DNA from: Cupriavidus sp. WGlv3
Lineage (GTDB): Bacteria > Pseudomonadota > Gammaproteobacteria > Burkholderiales > Burkholderiaceae
Reading direction: 5' to 3'
Assembly (NCBI RefSeq): GCF_023952475.1
Contig: NZ_JALHRX010000001.1
Location: 62,001-126,000, forward strand
DNA length: 64,000 nt
Below the pieces are notes generated by a model, which saw nothing but the letters and a program-made list of their open reading frames with translations, ran no database searches and was not told the origin of the DNA. Shown here piece by piece: positions 41,289-51,389 of this stretch. Position 1 is the first letter of the stretch, and each line of letters begins with the position of its first letter. A program made the position numbers and the translations under genes.

Positions 41289-42393
41289 TGCGCAGCCGGT
41301 TGGCGTGGTTGAGGATGACCGTGCGCGGATCGGCATCCTGGTACAGGCCTGCCATCTGGTTGACCTCGTCGAGATGGTTCCAGTAATAGCCGGTGGCCAG
41401 CACCCGGCCCCACTTGCTGCTGCAGACCGAGACCAGCCCGTCATTGGCGCCGGCACCCTTCAGCGCCATCAGCCCCGCCGCGGTCGACATCATCACCGTG
41501 GACGGATCCAGCAGGTTGGAGCGCAGCAGGCTGAGCGGGCCACCCTGCCCGGTCCACGAATACGCGGCCAGGGTATGGGTGACGAGATTGCCCGTGGCGT
41601 CGCGCGCCTGGCGCTGCTCGGACACGGCGCCGGCGCTGTCGCAGTCCGTGCCCAGCGCCGACCTGGTGCCAGGCACCAGCGTTGCGTCGAGCCGCGCATT
41701 CTGCTCGGCGGCGCCGCGCGTGGTCAGGCTCTTGAGCGAGGCCAGCGCGTCCTGGTCCAGCGCCTGCCCGTTGCTGATGCCGTTGAACCAGCCGACCGTA
41801 TCGAACACGCCCTGGATCAGGCTGACCAGCACCGGTCCGGCGATCGGGATGGTGCCGATGCCGTGGATCAGGTCGAGCACGGTGTCGGCCACTTCGCTGC
41901 CGCGGTGCGGGCTGCCGATGGTGGTGACGGAGGCCACGTCCTGCGGCGACATCGCCGCCAGCACGCGCGAGGTGGGCCCGCCCTGGCTGTGGCCGATCAG
42001 GTTGACCTTGTCGGCGCCGCTTTCCAGCTTGACCGCGCGCACATAGGCCTGCAGCGCCAGCGCGCGCTCGGCATCGCTGTTGAACGATGGCACCGTGGCG
42101 ACATAGACCTGCGCGCCATGGGCCCGCAGCACTTCGGGAATGCCATACCAGTAGTCGAGCACGCCGGCCATCTTCGCCGCGCCGGTCAGGCCGTGGACCA
42201 GCACGATCGGGAAGCGCGTCTTCGCGTAGTCGCCATTGGCGGTGACCGCGGCGGCGGGTGCCGGCTGCGCCAGCATGGCTGCTGCGGCCAGCGCCGCGGC
42301 GGTGCCTGCCAGCCTGCGCCGGGAATTGCGGGACTGCTGCGTGCGTGCTACGGGCGTGCGTTGCCCGCACGCGTGGTGTTCGCCGTGCTCCAT
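41275..42393 (-). CDS. lipA: Triacylglycerol lipase, secreted (family I.1/I.2)
   Basis: A 372-aa true lipase. The N-terminus has a long basic stretch and then a hydrophobic signal (LAGTAAALAAAAMLAQPAPAAA, cut at about residue 49). The mature enzyme shows VLVHGLTG (oxyanion hole), the nucleophile elbow GHSQGG (Ser at about residue 136), the acid in GANDGLVS and the base His in WNHLDEVNQ. Two cysteines (TDCDSAG and VSVCSSKWG) should form the stabilising disulfide. With the foldase next to it, export is by Sec followed by type II secretion. GAGGAGA ribosome site. Confidence 0.95.
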   Translation of the reverse strand: MEHGEHHACGQRTPVARTQQSRNSRRRLAGTAAALAAAAMLAQPAPAAAVTANGDYAKTRFPIVLVHGLTGAAKMAGVLDYWYGIPEVLRAHGAQVYVATVPSFNSDAERALALQAYVRAVKLESGADKVNLIGHSQGGPTSRVLAAMSPQDVASVTTIGSPHRGSEVADTVLDLIHGIGTIPIAGPVLVSLIQGVFDTVGWFNGISNGQALDQDALASLKSLTTRGAAEQNARLDATLVPGTRSALGTDCDSAGAVSEQRQARDATGNLVTHTLAAYSWTGQGGPLSLLRSNLLDPSTVMMSTAAGLMALKGAGANDGLVSVCSSKWGRVLATGYYWNHLDEVNQMAGLYQDADPRTVILNHANRLRNDQL

Positions 42394-42482
42394 CTGGTCT
42401 CCTCGGTGGTGGGTCTTTTTATGTTGGAAGCAGTAAAGACGGCCCGCCCCGGGGAGACAATCAAAACATTAGCGGATTCCCT

Positions 42483-43370
42483 CTAAACGGCTGCTACCGC
42501 GGCGGGCTGCACCGGCATGCGGGTGCTGGAAAGCAGCTGTTCGTAGATGTAGCACTGCAGCAGCGTCAGTTCGCGCTCGGCCAGCACATCGAAGGCCACG
42601 CCGAACGCGGGAAAGTCGGCATCGTCGCCGGCGGCCCCGGCTGGCGCCACGCGGACCCAGCCATCGATCACCACCTCGCTGTCCAGCGACGCGGTACGCA
42701 GGTTGAAGCGCAGGCGCACGCGGCTGCCGGGCGCGGGGGCCGGCGCCGTGGTCTGCACCAATGCGCCACCGGTGCTGAGGTCGGACAGCAGCGACAGGCG
42801 CGCCACACCGCGGTCGATGCCGTCGTCATCGCCCGGTTCGGTCAGGTACGCGGCCAGGCGGGTCGGCACGCGCGCCGCCTTGCGCACCGGCGTCGCGTGC
42901 TGCTGCACCGGCGCGGACAGCACCAGATAGCGGAACGGGCTGCGGCACACGGCGGTGATGGTCGAGGTGAAGCTGTGGATGGCCTGCCCGGAGAAGCCGC
43001 GCAGCACCACGCCATCGCCGGCCTGCAGCGGCAGGTCGCGCCCGCCCAGCTGCGGCCACGTGACAAAGAGGCCCTGCTCGATAAAGCCGATCAGGCGGCT
43101 GGCGGCCGGCCGCGCGGCCTCGCCATCCAGCTTGATATGCAGCAGCGTGCCGACCTGCAGGCCGAGCGGCCCGGTGGCGGGACGCAGCTCGTCGGCGGCC
43201 TCGTCGCCGGCATCGTCGCGGCACACCGTTCCGTGGTGGAACACCAGCGCCAGGTCGCGCGCATCGGGAATGATGTTGCCGCTGCCGAGCACCAGGTTGC
43301 CATCGCCATCGAGCAATGACCAGGGCAGCGGATGGCCGACGGGAAGATCGTTAGGGGTGAGCTGGATCAT
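42483..43370 (-). CDS. YcgR-like PilZ-domain protein
   Basis: A 295-aa cytoplasmic c-di-GMP effector. The C-terminal PilZ domain (about residues 165-275) has both binding motifs: RKAARVPTR (RxxxR) and DLSTGGAL (D/NxSxxG). An N-terminal YcgR-type domain (about residues 60-160, GTLLHIKLDGEAARPAASRL and GLFVTWPQ) precedes it. Such proteins brake flagella or tune pili or secretion. The start ATG at 43370 has a weak ribosome site. It is divergent from the gntR gene. Confidence 0.88.
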   Translation of the reverse strand: MIQLTPNDLPVGHPLPWSLLDGDGNLVLGSGNIIPDARDLALVFHHGTVCRDDAGDEAADELRPATGPLGLQVGTLLHIKLDGEAARPAASRLIGFIEQGLFVTWPQLGGRDLPLQAGDGVVLRGFSGQAIHSFTSTITAVCRSPFRYLVLSAPVQQHATPVRKAARVPTRLAAYLTEPGDDDGIDRGVARLSLLSDLSTGGALVQTTAPAPAPGSRVRLRFNLRTASLDSEVVIDGWVRVAPAGAAGDDADFPAFGVAFDVLAERELTLLQCYIYEQLLSSTRMPVQPAAVAAV

Positions 43371-43585
43371 GGCTGTTTGCAGTTGGCCCCGGGTGGGCGT
43401 GCTGGGACGAGACGAGCCCTGGGCGGGACTGACGTTCGGATTCCGCCGCCTGTATTGGGCTTCTATCGGCGTCCGCGCGGCGAAATTTAGTGCCGGGCAA
43501 TGGATTGCAAGGCCGCATGTGTAGCATCGGTTACCTGCAGCAAGCTTGACGCGACGCAAAGTTGAGGCCAGAATCGTAAAAAATC

Positions 43586-43602
43586 TGTCAGACAGCCTGA
43601 CA
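43586..43602. promoter_or_regulatory. TGTCAG-N5-CTGACA dyad before the GntR gene
   Basis: Perfect 6-bp arms, 11 bp before the gntR start; an overlapping CTGTC-A-GACAG dyad starts at 43585. Its position over the ribosome site region suggests autoregulation by the GntR protein. Confidence 0.4.
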
Positions 43603-43613
43603 TATCGAGCCCC

Positions 43614-44330
43614 ATGAACACTCTCTTGCCCCGCCCGGCTTCGCTTGCCACCCGTATCGCACAGACCCTGCATGACGACATCCTTGCCGGCCGCTACGGC
43701 GCGGGCGCGCGCCTGCCGGCCGAGTCCGCGCTTGCCGACAGCTTCGGCGTGAGCCGCCCGATCGTGCGCGAGGCCATTGCCCAGTTGAAGGCCGACGGTG
43801 TGCTGGTCACGCGCAAGGGCTCCGGCGCCTATGTGTCCGACACCCCGGGCGGCCAGGCCTGGCGCGTGGCCAGCGCGCCCGACGGCGGCCCGACGCTGGC
43901 CCAGCTGTTCGAGCTGCGCCGGGTGGTGGAAACCGCCTGCGCTGAAATGGCGGCGCGGCGGCGCACCGCGGCCGACGTTGACGCCATCCGCGCCGCGCTG
44001 GCGGCAATGCAGGCGCAGGCCGACGGCCACGGCGACATGGCCAGCGCGGCCGCGGCCGACATGGCGTTCCACCACGCCATTGCCGAAGCCGCGCACAACC
44101 CCTGCTTTACCGGGCTGACCGATTTCGTCAGCCAGCAGATGCTGGCCGCGCGCCGGCGCGCGTGGGAGAACACCGCGCGCCTGAGCAGCGCCACCGGCGC
44201 GCCGCGCGCTGCCGACCAGGAGCACGCGGCCCTGGCCGAAGCCATTGCCGCCGGCGACGCCACGGCCGCGCGCAACGCCGCGCAACAGCACCTGGCCGCC
44301 GCCGCAGCGCGCCTGGGCCTGCCCGCCTGA
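43614..44330 (+). CDS. GntR/FadR-family regulator
   Basis: A 238-aa regulator with the N-terminal winged helix (residues 10-78: AGARLPAESALADSFGVSRPIVREAIAQL) and a C-terminal all-helical FCD domain (about residues 95-220) whose Asp and two His (DMAFHHAIAEAAHNP and DQEHAALAEAI) form a metal or carboxylate pocket. It lies 45 bp upstream of the L-2-hydroxyglutarate-type oxidase on the same strand and probably controls it in response to a hydroxy acid. Confidence 0.92.
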   Translation: MNTLLPRPASLATRIAQTLHDDILAGRYGAGARLPAESALADSFGVSRPIVREAIAQLKADGVLVTRKGSGAYVSDTPGGQAWRVASAPDGGPTLAQLFELRRVVETACAEMAARRRTAADVDAIRAALAAMQAQADGHGDMASAAAADMAFHHAIAEAAHNPCFTGLTDFVSQQMLAARRRAWENTARLSSATGAPRAADQEHAALAEAIAAGDATAARNAAQQHLAAAAARLGLPA

Positions 44331-44375
44331 ACCCGGATATATCGAGACCCCTGAACCCTGAAGCAAGGAACAACC

Positions 44376-45482
44376 ATGGAAACTGTGGATTGCGTCGTGA
44401 TCGGCGCCGGCGTGGTGGGACTGGCGGTCGCGCGCGCACTGGCGCTGCAAGGCCGCGAAGTGATCATCCTGGAAGCCGAGAACGCCTTCGGCACCATCAC
44501 CAGCGCGCGCAACAGCGAGGTCGTCCATGCCGGCATCTACTATCCGGCGGGCTCGCTCAAGGCCCAGCTGTGCGTGCGCGGCAAGGCCATGCTCTACGAC
44601 TACTGCGCCAGCCGCCACGTGGCGCACCAGCGCTGCGGCAAGCTGATCGTCGCCACCAGCGCGGCACAAGTGGCGACGCTGGAAGGCATCCGCGCCAAGG
44701 CAGCGGCCAATGGCGTGGACGACCTGCGCCTGATCGACCGCGCCGAAGCGCAGGCGCTGGAGCCGCAGCTGCAGTGCCACGCGGCGCTGCTGTCGCCGTC
44801 GACCGGCATCGTCGACAGCCACGGCCTGATGACGGCGCTGCTGGGCGATGCGGAAAACGCCGGCGCGATGCTGGCGGTGCAGTCGCCGGTGCTGGGCGGC
44901 GCGGTCACGGCGCACGGCATCCGGCTGGAGATCGGCGCGGAAGACGGCAGCACCACCACGCTGCTGGCGCGCACGGTGGTCAATTCGGCCGGGCTCACGG
45001 CACCGGAGCTGGCGCGCCGCATCGACGGCATGCCGGAAGCCCATATCCCGCCGCAGTACTACGCCAAGGGCTGCTATTTCACGCTGGCCGGCCGCGCGCC
45101 GTTCTCACGGCTGATCTATCCCGTGCCCGAGGCCGCCGGACTTGGCGTGCACCTGACCATCGACCTGGGCGGCCAGGCGCGCTTCGGCCCCAATGTGCGC
45201 TGGATCGACGAGATCGAATACGGCGTGGATGCGGCCGACGCCGACGCCTTCTATGACGAGGTGCGCCGCTACTGGCCGGGACTGGCCGACGGCGCGCTGC
45301 AGCCCGGCTACGCCGGCATCCGCCCCAAGATCAGCGGCCCGCACGAAGCCGCCGCGGACTTCCGCATCGACGGCCCCGCCGTGCACGGCGTGTCGGGGCT
45401 GGTTCACCTGTTCGGGATCGAATCGCCGGGGCTGACCTCGTCGCTGGCGCTCGCCGAGCGGGTCTGCGCGGCGCTGGACTGA
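44376..45482 (+). CDS. FAD-dependent L-2-hydroxyglutarate dehydrogenase-like oxidoreductase
   Basis: A 368-aa flavoprotein of the DAO fold. The dinucleotide motif is [17 protein letters not shown] (residues 7-23). It then follows human and bacterial L2HGDH closely: [57 protein letters not shown] and GIRPKISGP. It should oxidise L-2-hydroxyglutarate or a similar 2-hydroxy acid and pass electrons to the quinone pool. It is shorter than E. coli LhgO (422 aa). The C-terminus is overlapped by the convergent MFS gene for 79 bp. Confidence 0.88.
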   Translation: METVDCVVIGAGVVGLAVARALALQGREVIILEAENAFGTITSARNSEVVHAGIYYPAGSLKAQLCVRGKAMLYDYCASRHVAHQRCGKLIVATSAAQVATLEGIRAKAAANGVDDLRLIDRAEAQALEPQLQCHAALLSPSTGIVDSHGLMTALLGDAENAGAMLAVQSPVLGGAVTAHGIRLEIGAEDGSTTTLLARTVVNSAGLTAPELARRIDGMPEAHIPPQYYAKGCYFTLAGRAPFSRLIYPVPEAAGLGVHLTIDLGGQARFGPNVRWIDEIEYGVDAADADAFYDEVRRYWPGLADGALQPGYAGIRPKISGPHEAAADFRIDGPAVHGVSGLVHLFGIESPGLTSSLALAERVCAALD

Positions 45483-46675
45483 AGCGCCCCGTCGCCCTCC
45501 ACGCGAAAGCTCATCGCGGCGCAGAAGGCCCCCGCCGCCGCGGCCACGGCGGCGAGCCCGAAGGTGTGCGCCGGCGCCAGCGCATTCCAGGTCCAGCCCA
45601 TCGCCAGCCCGCCGAGCGTGCCGCCGACGCCGTAGGAGATGCCGGTGTACATCGCCTGCCCGCGCCCCTGCAGCGGCCCGGCAAACCATGCCTGCAGGCG
45701 CTTCAGGCTGGCGCTGTGGTGCGCGGCGAAGGTCGCCGCGTGCAGCACCTGCACCAGCGCCATCAGCCACGCCAGTTGCGCGAAGTAGCCGGTCAGCCCG
45801 AAGCGCAGCGCCGCCAGCACGAAGGTGCCCGCCAGGATGGTGCGCAGCGCCAGGCGCGCGAACAGCAGCCCCTGGTAGTAGAAGAAGACGATCTCGGCGA
45901 CCACGCCGATGGTCCACATCATGCCGATGGCGAACTTGCTGTAGCCCAGCGTCTCCAGCCACAGCGAGTAGAACACGTAGAGCGCGGCGTGCGCGAACAT
46001 CATCAGGAAGGCCGACGCCAGGAACCAGGCCACGTCCGGACGGCGCAGCAGCGGCAAGGCGCGCGGCGGCGTCGTGCGCGGGCCCTCGTCGGCCGCGTCG
46101 CGCATGGTCAGCACCACCCCGGCCAGGATCGCCAGCACCGCGCTCGCCACCCACGGGAACGCGCGCATGCCGACCGCCTCGAACAGCGCCCCGCCGGCCA
46201 GCACCGCGCCGATAAAGCCGAGCGAGCCGAACATGCGGATGCGGCCGTAGCTGTGGTCGAAGGCGCCGTAACGACGCAGCGTGGAAATGGTCAGGGCATC
46301 GCCCAGCGGCGACATCGCGCTGGTCAAGAGGCTCAGCGTCAGCATCATCGCCATCATGCCGCCGTAGCTGCCGACGCCCGGCAGCACCAGGAACGCCAGC
46401 AGCGAGGTGAACGCGCTGACGCGCAGGATGCGCACGCGCGTGTGCATCATGTCGGAGAGCCAGCCCCACAGGTAGGGGCCGGCGATGCGGCTGACCTGGA
46501 AGCTCGCCATCAGCACGCCGATCTGCACCGGGTCGAAGCCGCGGTCGGCGAAGTACAGGCTGACGTAGGGCGAGATCAGGCCGACGTAGCCGTAATAGCC
46601 CAGGTAGAAGAGCCCGAAGCGGGCATGGTCGGGGCCGCCGGCCCCGCTTTGGCCGCCCGCGCGCTGCGGCGTCAA
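45404..46675 (-). CDS. MFS transporter (HcaT / phenylpropionate permease-like)
   Basis: A 423-aa inner-membrane carrier with 12 predicted spans, of the MFS_1_like/HcaT group ([20 protein letters not shown] at the first span; [18 protein letters not shown] at span five). The only usable start is TTG at 46675, one base after the aroC stop (TGACTTG), which suggests coupling to aroC. The last 25 residues (polar, Ser/Ala/Gln) are encoded opposite the end of the L2HGDH-like gene, an unusual convergent overlap. The substrate is not known. Confidence 0.85.
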   Translation of the reverse strand: MTPQRAGGQSGAGGPDHARFGLFYLGYYGYVGLISPYVSLYFADRGFDPVQIGVLMASFQVSRIAGPYLWGWLSDMMHTRVRILRVSAFTSLLAFLVLPGVGSYGGMMAMMLTLSLLTSAMSPLGDALTISTLRRYGAFDHSYGRIRMFGSLGFIGAVLAGGALFEAVGMRAFPWVASAVLAILAGVVLTMRDAADEGPRTTPPRALPLLRRPDVAWFLASAFLMMFAHAALYVFYSLWLETLGYSKFAIGMMWTIGVVAEIVFFYYQGLLFARLALRTILAGTFVLAALRFGLTGYFAQLAWLMALVQVLHAATFAAHHSASLKRLQAWFAGPLQGRGQAMYTGISYGVGGTLGGLAMGWTWNALAPAHTFGLAAVAAAAGAFCAAMSFRVEGDGALQSSAAQTRSASASDEVSPGDSIPNR

Positions 46676-46676
46676 G

Positions 46677-47786
46677 TCAGCGGGTCTGGCCGGCCTGCGC
46701 GGGGATGCGCGGCGTTTCGACGCGGACGTCGCCGCACTGGGCGCGGTGGCGCAGCGCGTGGTCGATCAGCACCAGCGCCAGCATGGCCTCGGCGATCGGC
46801 GTGGCGCGAATGCCCACGCACGGATCGTGGCGGCCGAAGGTCTCGACGGTGGCGGCGTTGCCGGCCTTGTCGATCGATTCGCGCGGGGTGCGGATCGACG
46901 AGGTCGGCTTGATCGCCAGCGACACGGTGATGTCCTGCCCGGTGGAGATGCCGCCCAGCACGCCGCCGGCGTTGTTGCTGCGGAAGCCCGCGGCGGTCAG
47001 CTCGTCGCCATGCACGCTGCCGCGCTGCGCGACGCTGTCGAAGCCGGCGCCGATCTCGACCCCCTTGACCGCGTTGATGCCCATCATCGCGTGCGCGATA
47101 TCGGCATCGAGCTTGTCGAACAGCGGCTCGCCCAGGCCCACGGGCACGTGGCTGGCCACCACCTCGATACGCGCGCCGACCGAGTCGCCGTCGCGGCGCA
47201 GCGCGTCCATATAGGTTTCGAGCTCGGGGATGATGTCGGCATTGGCCGCGAAGAACGGGTTCTCAGGCACATGCGACCAGTCGGTGAACGGCACCGCGAT
47301 CTCGCCCAGCTGCGACATATAGCCCCGGATCTCGGTACCGTACTGCTCGCGCAGCCATTTCTTTGCCACCGCGCCCGCCGCCACCACCGGCGCGGTCAGG
47401 CGCGCCGACGAGCGGCCGCCGCCGCGATAGTCGCGGATGCCGTATTTCTGCCAGTAGGTGTAGTCGGCATGGCCGGGGCGGAAGGTCTCGACGATATTGC
47501 CGTAGTCCTTGCTGCGCTGGTCGGTGTTGCGGATCAGCAGGCAGATCGGGGTGCCGGTGGTCTTGCCCTCGAACACGCCGGACAGGATCTCGACCTGGTC
47601 GGGTTCCTTGCGCTGGGTGACGTGGCGCGAGGTGCCGGGCTTGCGGCGGTCCAGGTCGCCCTGGATATCCGCCTCGGTCAGCGCCAGGCCCGGCGGGCAG
47701 CCGTCCACCACCGCGCCGATGGCCGGCCCGTGCGATTCGCCAAAGGTGGTGACAGTGAAAAGCAGGCCAAGGGTGTTGCCGGACAT
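46677..47786 (-). CDS. aroC: Chorismate synthase
   Basis: A 369-aa shikimate-pathway enzyme that turns 5-enolpyruvylshikimate 3-phosphate into chorismate with reduced FMN. The start at 47786 gives [20 protein letters not shown], the first family signature with its catalytic His; the second is [14 protein letters not shown] and the third is [14 protein letters not shown]. The long upstream frame is not supported. The length is normal. Confidence 0.98.
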   Translation of the reverse strand: MSGNTLGLLFTVTTFGESHGPAIGAVVDGCPPGLALTEADIQGDLDRRKPGTSRHVTQRKEPDQVEILSGVFEGKTTGTPICLLIRNTDQRSKDYGNIVETFRPGHADYTYWQKYGIRDYRGGGRSSARLTAPVVAAGAVAKKWLREQYGTEIRGYMSQLGEIAVPFTDWSHVPENPFFAANADIIPELETYMDALRRDGDSVGARIEVVASHVPVGLGEPLFDKLDADIAHAMMGINAVKGVEIGAGFDSVAQRGSVHGDELTAAGFRSNNAGGVLGGISTGQDITVSLAIKPTSSIRTPRESIDKAGNAATVETFGRHDPCVGIRATPIAEAMLALVLIDHALRHRAQCGDVRVETPRIPAQAGQTR

Positions 47787-47869
47787 GATGGAAACCGCAC
47801 AGGAATTGGGGACGGCCTCCATTGTAAGGCCAATGGCCGGGGTCGGCGGGCCTCGGCGGCGTCGGCAGG

Positions 47870-48598
47870 TCAGGCGGCGACGCCCTGCGGCACTGGTGCC
47901 AGCTCCGGGTAGAACTCGGCGCGCATCCGCGCCATATAGGCCACCAGGTTGGCATGCCCCTCGGCCGCGGTGCGGATCGGGGTGTCGAATACGGGGCACA
48001 GCAGGCTGCCGGCAAAGGCGAACAGCGTGGCATCGGCCCCGCACGGCTGGTTGCCCATCAGGTAGCGCTTGTCGCCCAGGATGTCGGCGATCGAGGCCAC
48101 GCCCTTGCTCGCCAGCGCCACCAGCTCTTCCTCGCTATGCCGGCCCAGGCCCTGCCCCCACAGCGTCTTGCGCACCTTGTAGCGCACCAGCCGCTCGGCC
48201 AGCCCGCGCACCGGCGCCGGCACGCTGCGGAAGAACTGGGCCGGGCCCTTGTCGAAATTGGCCTGGTCGAGCCAGCGCACCCGCGCCACCGCCCAGTAGA
48301 GATGGTCCTCCATCAGCTTTTCGGCGGCCCAGGCAATGCCGCGCTCGGCCGCACTCAGGCCCGCGTCGAAATCGATGTGGTAGGTCTTCTCGATATGCCA
48401 GCGGATCATGGTGGAATCGGCCACGATCCGGCCCATGTCGTCCAGGTACGGCAGCTTGCCCTTGGGCGCGCGCCGCAGGCTGCCGCGGCGCGCCGTGTAT
48501 GGCAGGCCGGCCAGCTTGAGCAGCATCTCGGCCTTGGTGACGAAGGGGCTGGCATCGGGCAGCCCGAAGGCGGGGCCGAAGGTGTAGAGGGTGATCAT
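47870..48598 (-). CDS. Glutathione S-transferase family protein
   Basis: A 242-aa GST-like protein. The N-terminal thioredoxin-like domain (residues 1-75: [19 protein letters not shown], then KGKLPYLDD with the cis-Pro) is of the metaxin/failed-axon-connections type, and the C-terminal helical domain follows (from about residue 85, [17 protein letters not shown] and [20 protein letters not shown]). The catalytic Ser/Cys is not obvious. It is separated from aroC by 83 bp and follows the acyltransferase gene by 20 bp on the same strand. Confidence 0.85.
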   Translation of the reverse strand: MITLYTFGPAFGLPDASPFVTKAEMLLKLAGLPYTARRGSLRRAPKGKLPYLDDMGRIVADSTMIRWHIEKTYHIDFDAGLSAAERGIAWAAEKLMEDHLYWAVARVRWLDQANFDKGPAQFFRSVPAPVRGLAERLVRYKVRKTLWGQGLGRHSEEELVALASKGVASIADILGDKRYLMGNQPCGADATLFAFAGSLLCPVFDTPIRTAAEGHANLVAYMARMRAEFYPELAPVPQGVAA

Positions 48599-48618
48599 CG
48601 GGGTCGCCTTTGCCTCAG

Positions 48619-50517
48619 CTAGCGCCAGTCGCCGCGCAGGGCCTGCACCATCTGCTGCAGCCCTTCCGGGGTGGCCGACTCGGGCGGCACCGGCTCGCCC
48701 ACCACCAGCTCGAGCCGGTTCAGGATGCCGCGTCGGAACGGCCGCGACATCGCCGGCGCGCCCTTGCGCGAGAAGAAGCTGCCCCACAACCCGCGCAGCG
48801 CCATCGGCACCACCGGCACCGGGGTGCGGCGGATGATCTGCTGCACGCCCTGCTTGAACGGATTGATGTCGCCGGTGGCGGTGATCTTGCCTTCGGGGAA
48901 GATGCAGACCAGGTCGCCGTCGTCCAGCGCCTGGGCCACGCTGTCATAGGCGCGCCTGAGCATCTCGGGGTCCTGGTGCGCCGGCGCGATCGGGATCGCG
49001 CGCGCCTGGCGGAAGAACCACGACAGCAGCGGCACCTTGAAGATGCTGTGGTCCATCAGGAAGCGCACCGGGCGCGGGCTGCATGCCATCAGCACCACCG
49101 CATCGGCAAAGCTGACGTGGTTGCACACCAGCACCGCCGGCCCTTCGGTGGGGATGCGCTCGGCGTTGATGCGGCGCAGGCGATAGAGCGTATGGACCAG
49201 GATCCACGCGATAAAGCGCAGCAGGAATTCCGGCACCAGCGAGTAGATGTAGACCGCCACCACCGCATTGAGCAGCCCCACCACCAGGAACAGTTGCGGG
49301 ATGGTATAGCCCGCCTGGGTCAGCGCCACGCCCAGCAGCGAGGCCGCGATCATGAAGAAGCTGTTCAGGATGTTGTTGGCGGCGATGATGCGGGCGCGGT
49401 GCGTGGGCGCGCTGCGGCTCTGGATCAGCGCGTACAGCGGCACGCTGTAGAAGCCGCCGAACATCGCCAGCAGGAACAGGTCGGCCAGCACGCGCCAGTG
49501 GTGCGGCTCGGCCAGGAAGGCGCCGATGCCGCTCAACGCGGCCGGCGCCTGCCCCTGGCTGGCAAAGTACAGGTCGACCGCGAACACGGTCATGCCGATC
49601 GAGCCGAACGGCACCAGCCCGATCTCGACATGGCGCCCGGACAGGCGCTCGCATAGCAGCGAACCGGTGCCGATGCCCAGTGAGAACACCGCCAGCAGCA
49701 ACGTCACCACGTTCTGGTCGCCGCCTAGCACATCCTTGGCGTAGCTGAAGAACGAGGTCAGGAAGGTGGCGCCGAGGAACCACAGCCACGAAATGCCGAG
49801 CAGGCTCAGGAACACGGTGCGGTTGCCGCGCGCCAGCATCAGGTTGCGCCAGGTCTCGGAAAACGGGTTCCAGTTGATGCGCAGGTCCGGCTGCGGCGCC
49901 GGCGACGCCGGGATCCGGCCCGCCACCAGCCGTCCGGCCACGGCGATGATCACGCACGCCACGCCCACGTACAGCGGCCCGACCATGGCGCCGCCCTGCT
50001 GCAGCCCCGCCAGTTCGCCGCCGATCAGCGTGCCGATCAGGATCGCGACGAAGGTGCCCATCTCGACCAGCCCGTTGCCGCCGACCAGTTCGCTCTCGTC
50101 GAGGTGCTGCGGCAGGTAGGCAAACTTGACCGGCCCGAACAGCGTGGAATGCAGCCCCATCAGGAAGGTGCCGGTGTACAGCAGCGGCGCGCTGTGCCAG
50201 GCAAAGCCGGCCAGGCCCAGCACCATGATGGCGATCTCCAGCGACTTGACCAGCCGGATCAGCCGTGACTTCTCCAGCTTGTCGGCGATCTGCCCGCTGG
50301 TGGCCGAGAACAGCACGAATGGCGCGATAAAGATGGCCGAGATCAGGAACGCCGCGCTGCGCGCGTCGACGCCCTCGAACAGCGCCGTGTGGTACGTCAC
50401 CAGCGAGGTGAAGGCGACCTTGAACACGTTGTCGTTCATCGCCCCCAGGAACTGGGTCCAGAAGAACGGCGCGAAACGGCGCAGGCCGAGCAGTCGGAAC
50501 TGGCTGTGTTGGCTCAT
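48619..50517 (-). CDS. Fused lysophospholipid transporter (MFS) / 1-acylglycerol-3-phosphate acyltransferase
   Basis: A 632-aa two-domain membrane protein. Residues 1-420 are an MFS carrier resembling LplT (WTQFLGAMNDNVFKVAFTSL at span one). Residues 430-632 are a PlsC-type acyltransferase with CNHVSFADAV (HX4D) and FPEGKITATG motifs. It would flip lysophospholipids inward and re-acylate them, as Aas plus LplT do in E. coli, but without an acyl-ACP synthetase domain. The start at 50517 (MSQHSQFRLLGL) was chosen because the longer frame adds a basic stretch without support. Confidence 0.92.
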   Translation of the reverse strand: MSQHSQFRLLGLRRFAPFFWTQFLGAMNDNVFKVAFTSLVTYHTALFEGVDARSAAFLISAIFIAPFVLFSATSGQIADKLEKSRLIRLVKSLEIAIMVLGLAGFAWHSAPLLYTGTFLMGLHSTLFGPVKFAYLPQHLDESELVGGNGLVEMGTFVAILIGTLIGGELAGLQQGGAMVGPLYVGVACVIIAVAGRLVAGRIPASPAPQPDLRINWNPFSETWRNLMLARGNRTVFLSLLGISWLWFLGATFLTSFFSYAKDVLGGDQNVVTLLLAVFSLGIGTGSLLCERLSGRHVEIGLVPFGSIGMTVFAVDLYFASQGQAPAALSGIGAFLAEPHHWRVLADLFLLAMFGGFYSVPLYALIQSRSAPTHRARIIAANNILNSFFMIAASLLGVALTQAGYTIPQLFLVVGLLNAVVAVYIYSLVPEFLLRFIAWILVHTLYRLRRINAERIPTEGPAVLVCNHVSFADAVVLMACSPRPVRFLMDHSIFKVPLLSWFFRQARAIPIAPAHQDPEMLRRAYDSVAQALDDGDLVCIFPEGKITATGDINPFKQGVQQIIRRTPVPVVPMALRGLWGSFFSRKGAPAMSRPFRRGILNRLELVVGEPVPPESATPEGLQQMVQALRGDWR

Positions 50518-50693
50518 GGAGGGGCCGGTCGGTGGCGACCGCCAACGGGAATGGGAACGCCGGCTAGTGTGCCGCAGCCGCGGCCTTGCCGCCACCTTGC
50601 CGCGGCCGGGTGGCGCCAACCGAGGGTATTTCCGCAGGCGGCTTCAGTAGGCTGGGGGCTTCGGGCGGACTCTACCGGCGCGGCCCGGCGCCC

Positions 50694-51140
50694 TCACTCG
50701 GCGCGCTCTTCCGGCCAGTCCCGGATATAGGCCTTGAGCATCTTGTTCTCGAAGCTCTGGTCCTCGACCACGGCCTTGGCGACGTCGTAGAAGGAGATCA
50801 CGCCCATCAGCGTGCGGTTGTCGAGCACCGGCAGGTAGCGGGTGTGACGCTCCAGCATCATGCGGCGGACCTCGTTGACGTCGGTTTCCATGGTGCAGGT
50901 CAGCGGCGCATCGTCCATCACCTTGCGGATGCTGCTGGTGCCGACGTTGCCGTGGTTGCGGGCCAGGGTCTCGATGATCTCGCGGAAGGTCAGCATGCCG
51001 ACCAGGTCGCCGTATTCCATCACCACCAGCGAGCCGATATCGTGCTCGGCCATGGTGTGCACGGCGACCAGCAAGGAGGTGTCAGGCGTCACGGTATAGA
51101 GCGTATTGCCCTTGATCTGGAGGATGTCGCTGACTTTCAT
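50694..51140 (-). CDS. CBS-domain protein
   Basis: A 148-aa protein made of two CBS domains (about residues 7-60 and 75-130), with no other domain. It starts MKVSDILQIKGNTLYTVTPD; the second repeat has APLTCTMETDVNEVRRMM and TRYLPVLDN. CBS pairs bind adenine nucleotides and act as energy sensors. A GGTATCGC/GCGATACC inverted repeat (51183-51190 and 51210-51217) lies in its upstream region. The partner is unknown. Confidence 0.92.
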   Translation of the reverse strand: MKVSDILQIKGNTLYTVTPDTSLLVAVHTMAEHDIGSLVVMEYGDLVGMLTFREIIETLARNHGNVGTSSIRKVMDDAPLTCTMETDVNEVRRMMLERHTRYLPVLDNRTLMGVISFYDVAKAVVEDQSFENKMLKAYIRDWPEERAE

Positions 51141-51389
51141 GTTGGTCTCCGCTGCCTGCGCTCACACTGAGCTGAAACTGAGGGTATCGCGCCGGCCGTG
51201 GCACCGGGGGCGATACCGGTCACATTGTTATCTGTCTATGGGTGTGCGGGCACCGTGTGCCCGTTGGCCGATCCTAGCCCAAACCCGCCGCCAAAGTAAA
51301 GCGGGAGGCCGGTTTGCGGGCCGCCGGCGCGCGTGGGCGGGCGCACGATGCTACGATGCTGGCCGGAGACAACTCAAGGCCGACCGACC

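Noticed and set aside
51141-51389. SAM or other riboswitch upstream of metY
   Set aside because: No conserved riboswitch core was recognisable; the only structure is the 8-bp inverted repeat nearer the CBS gene.
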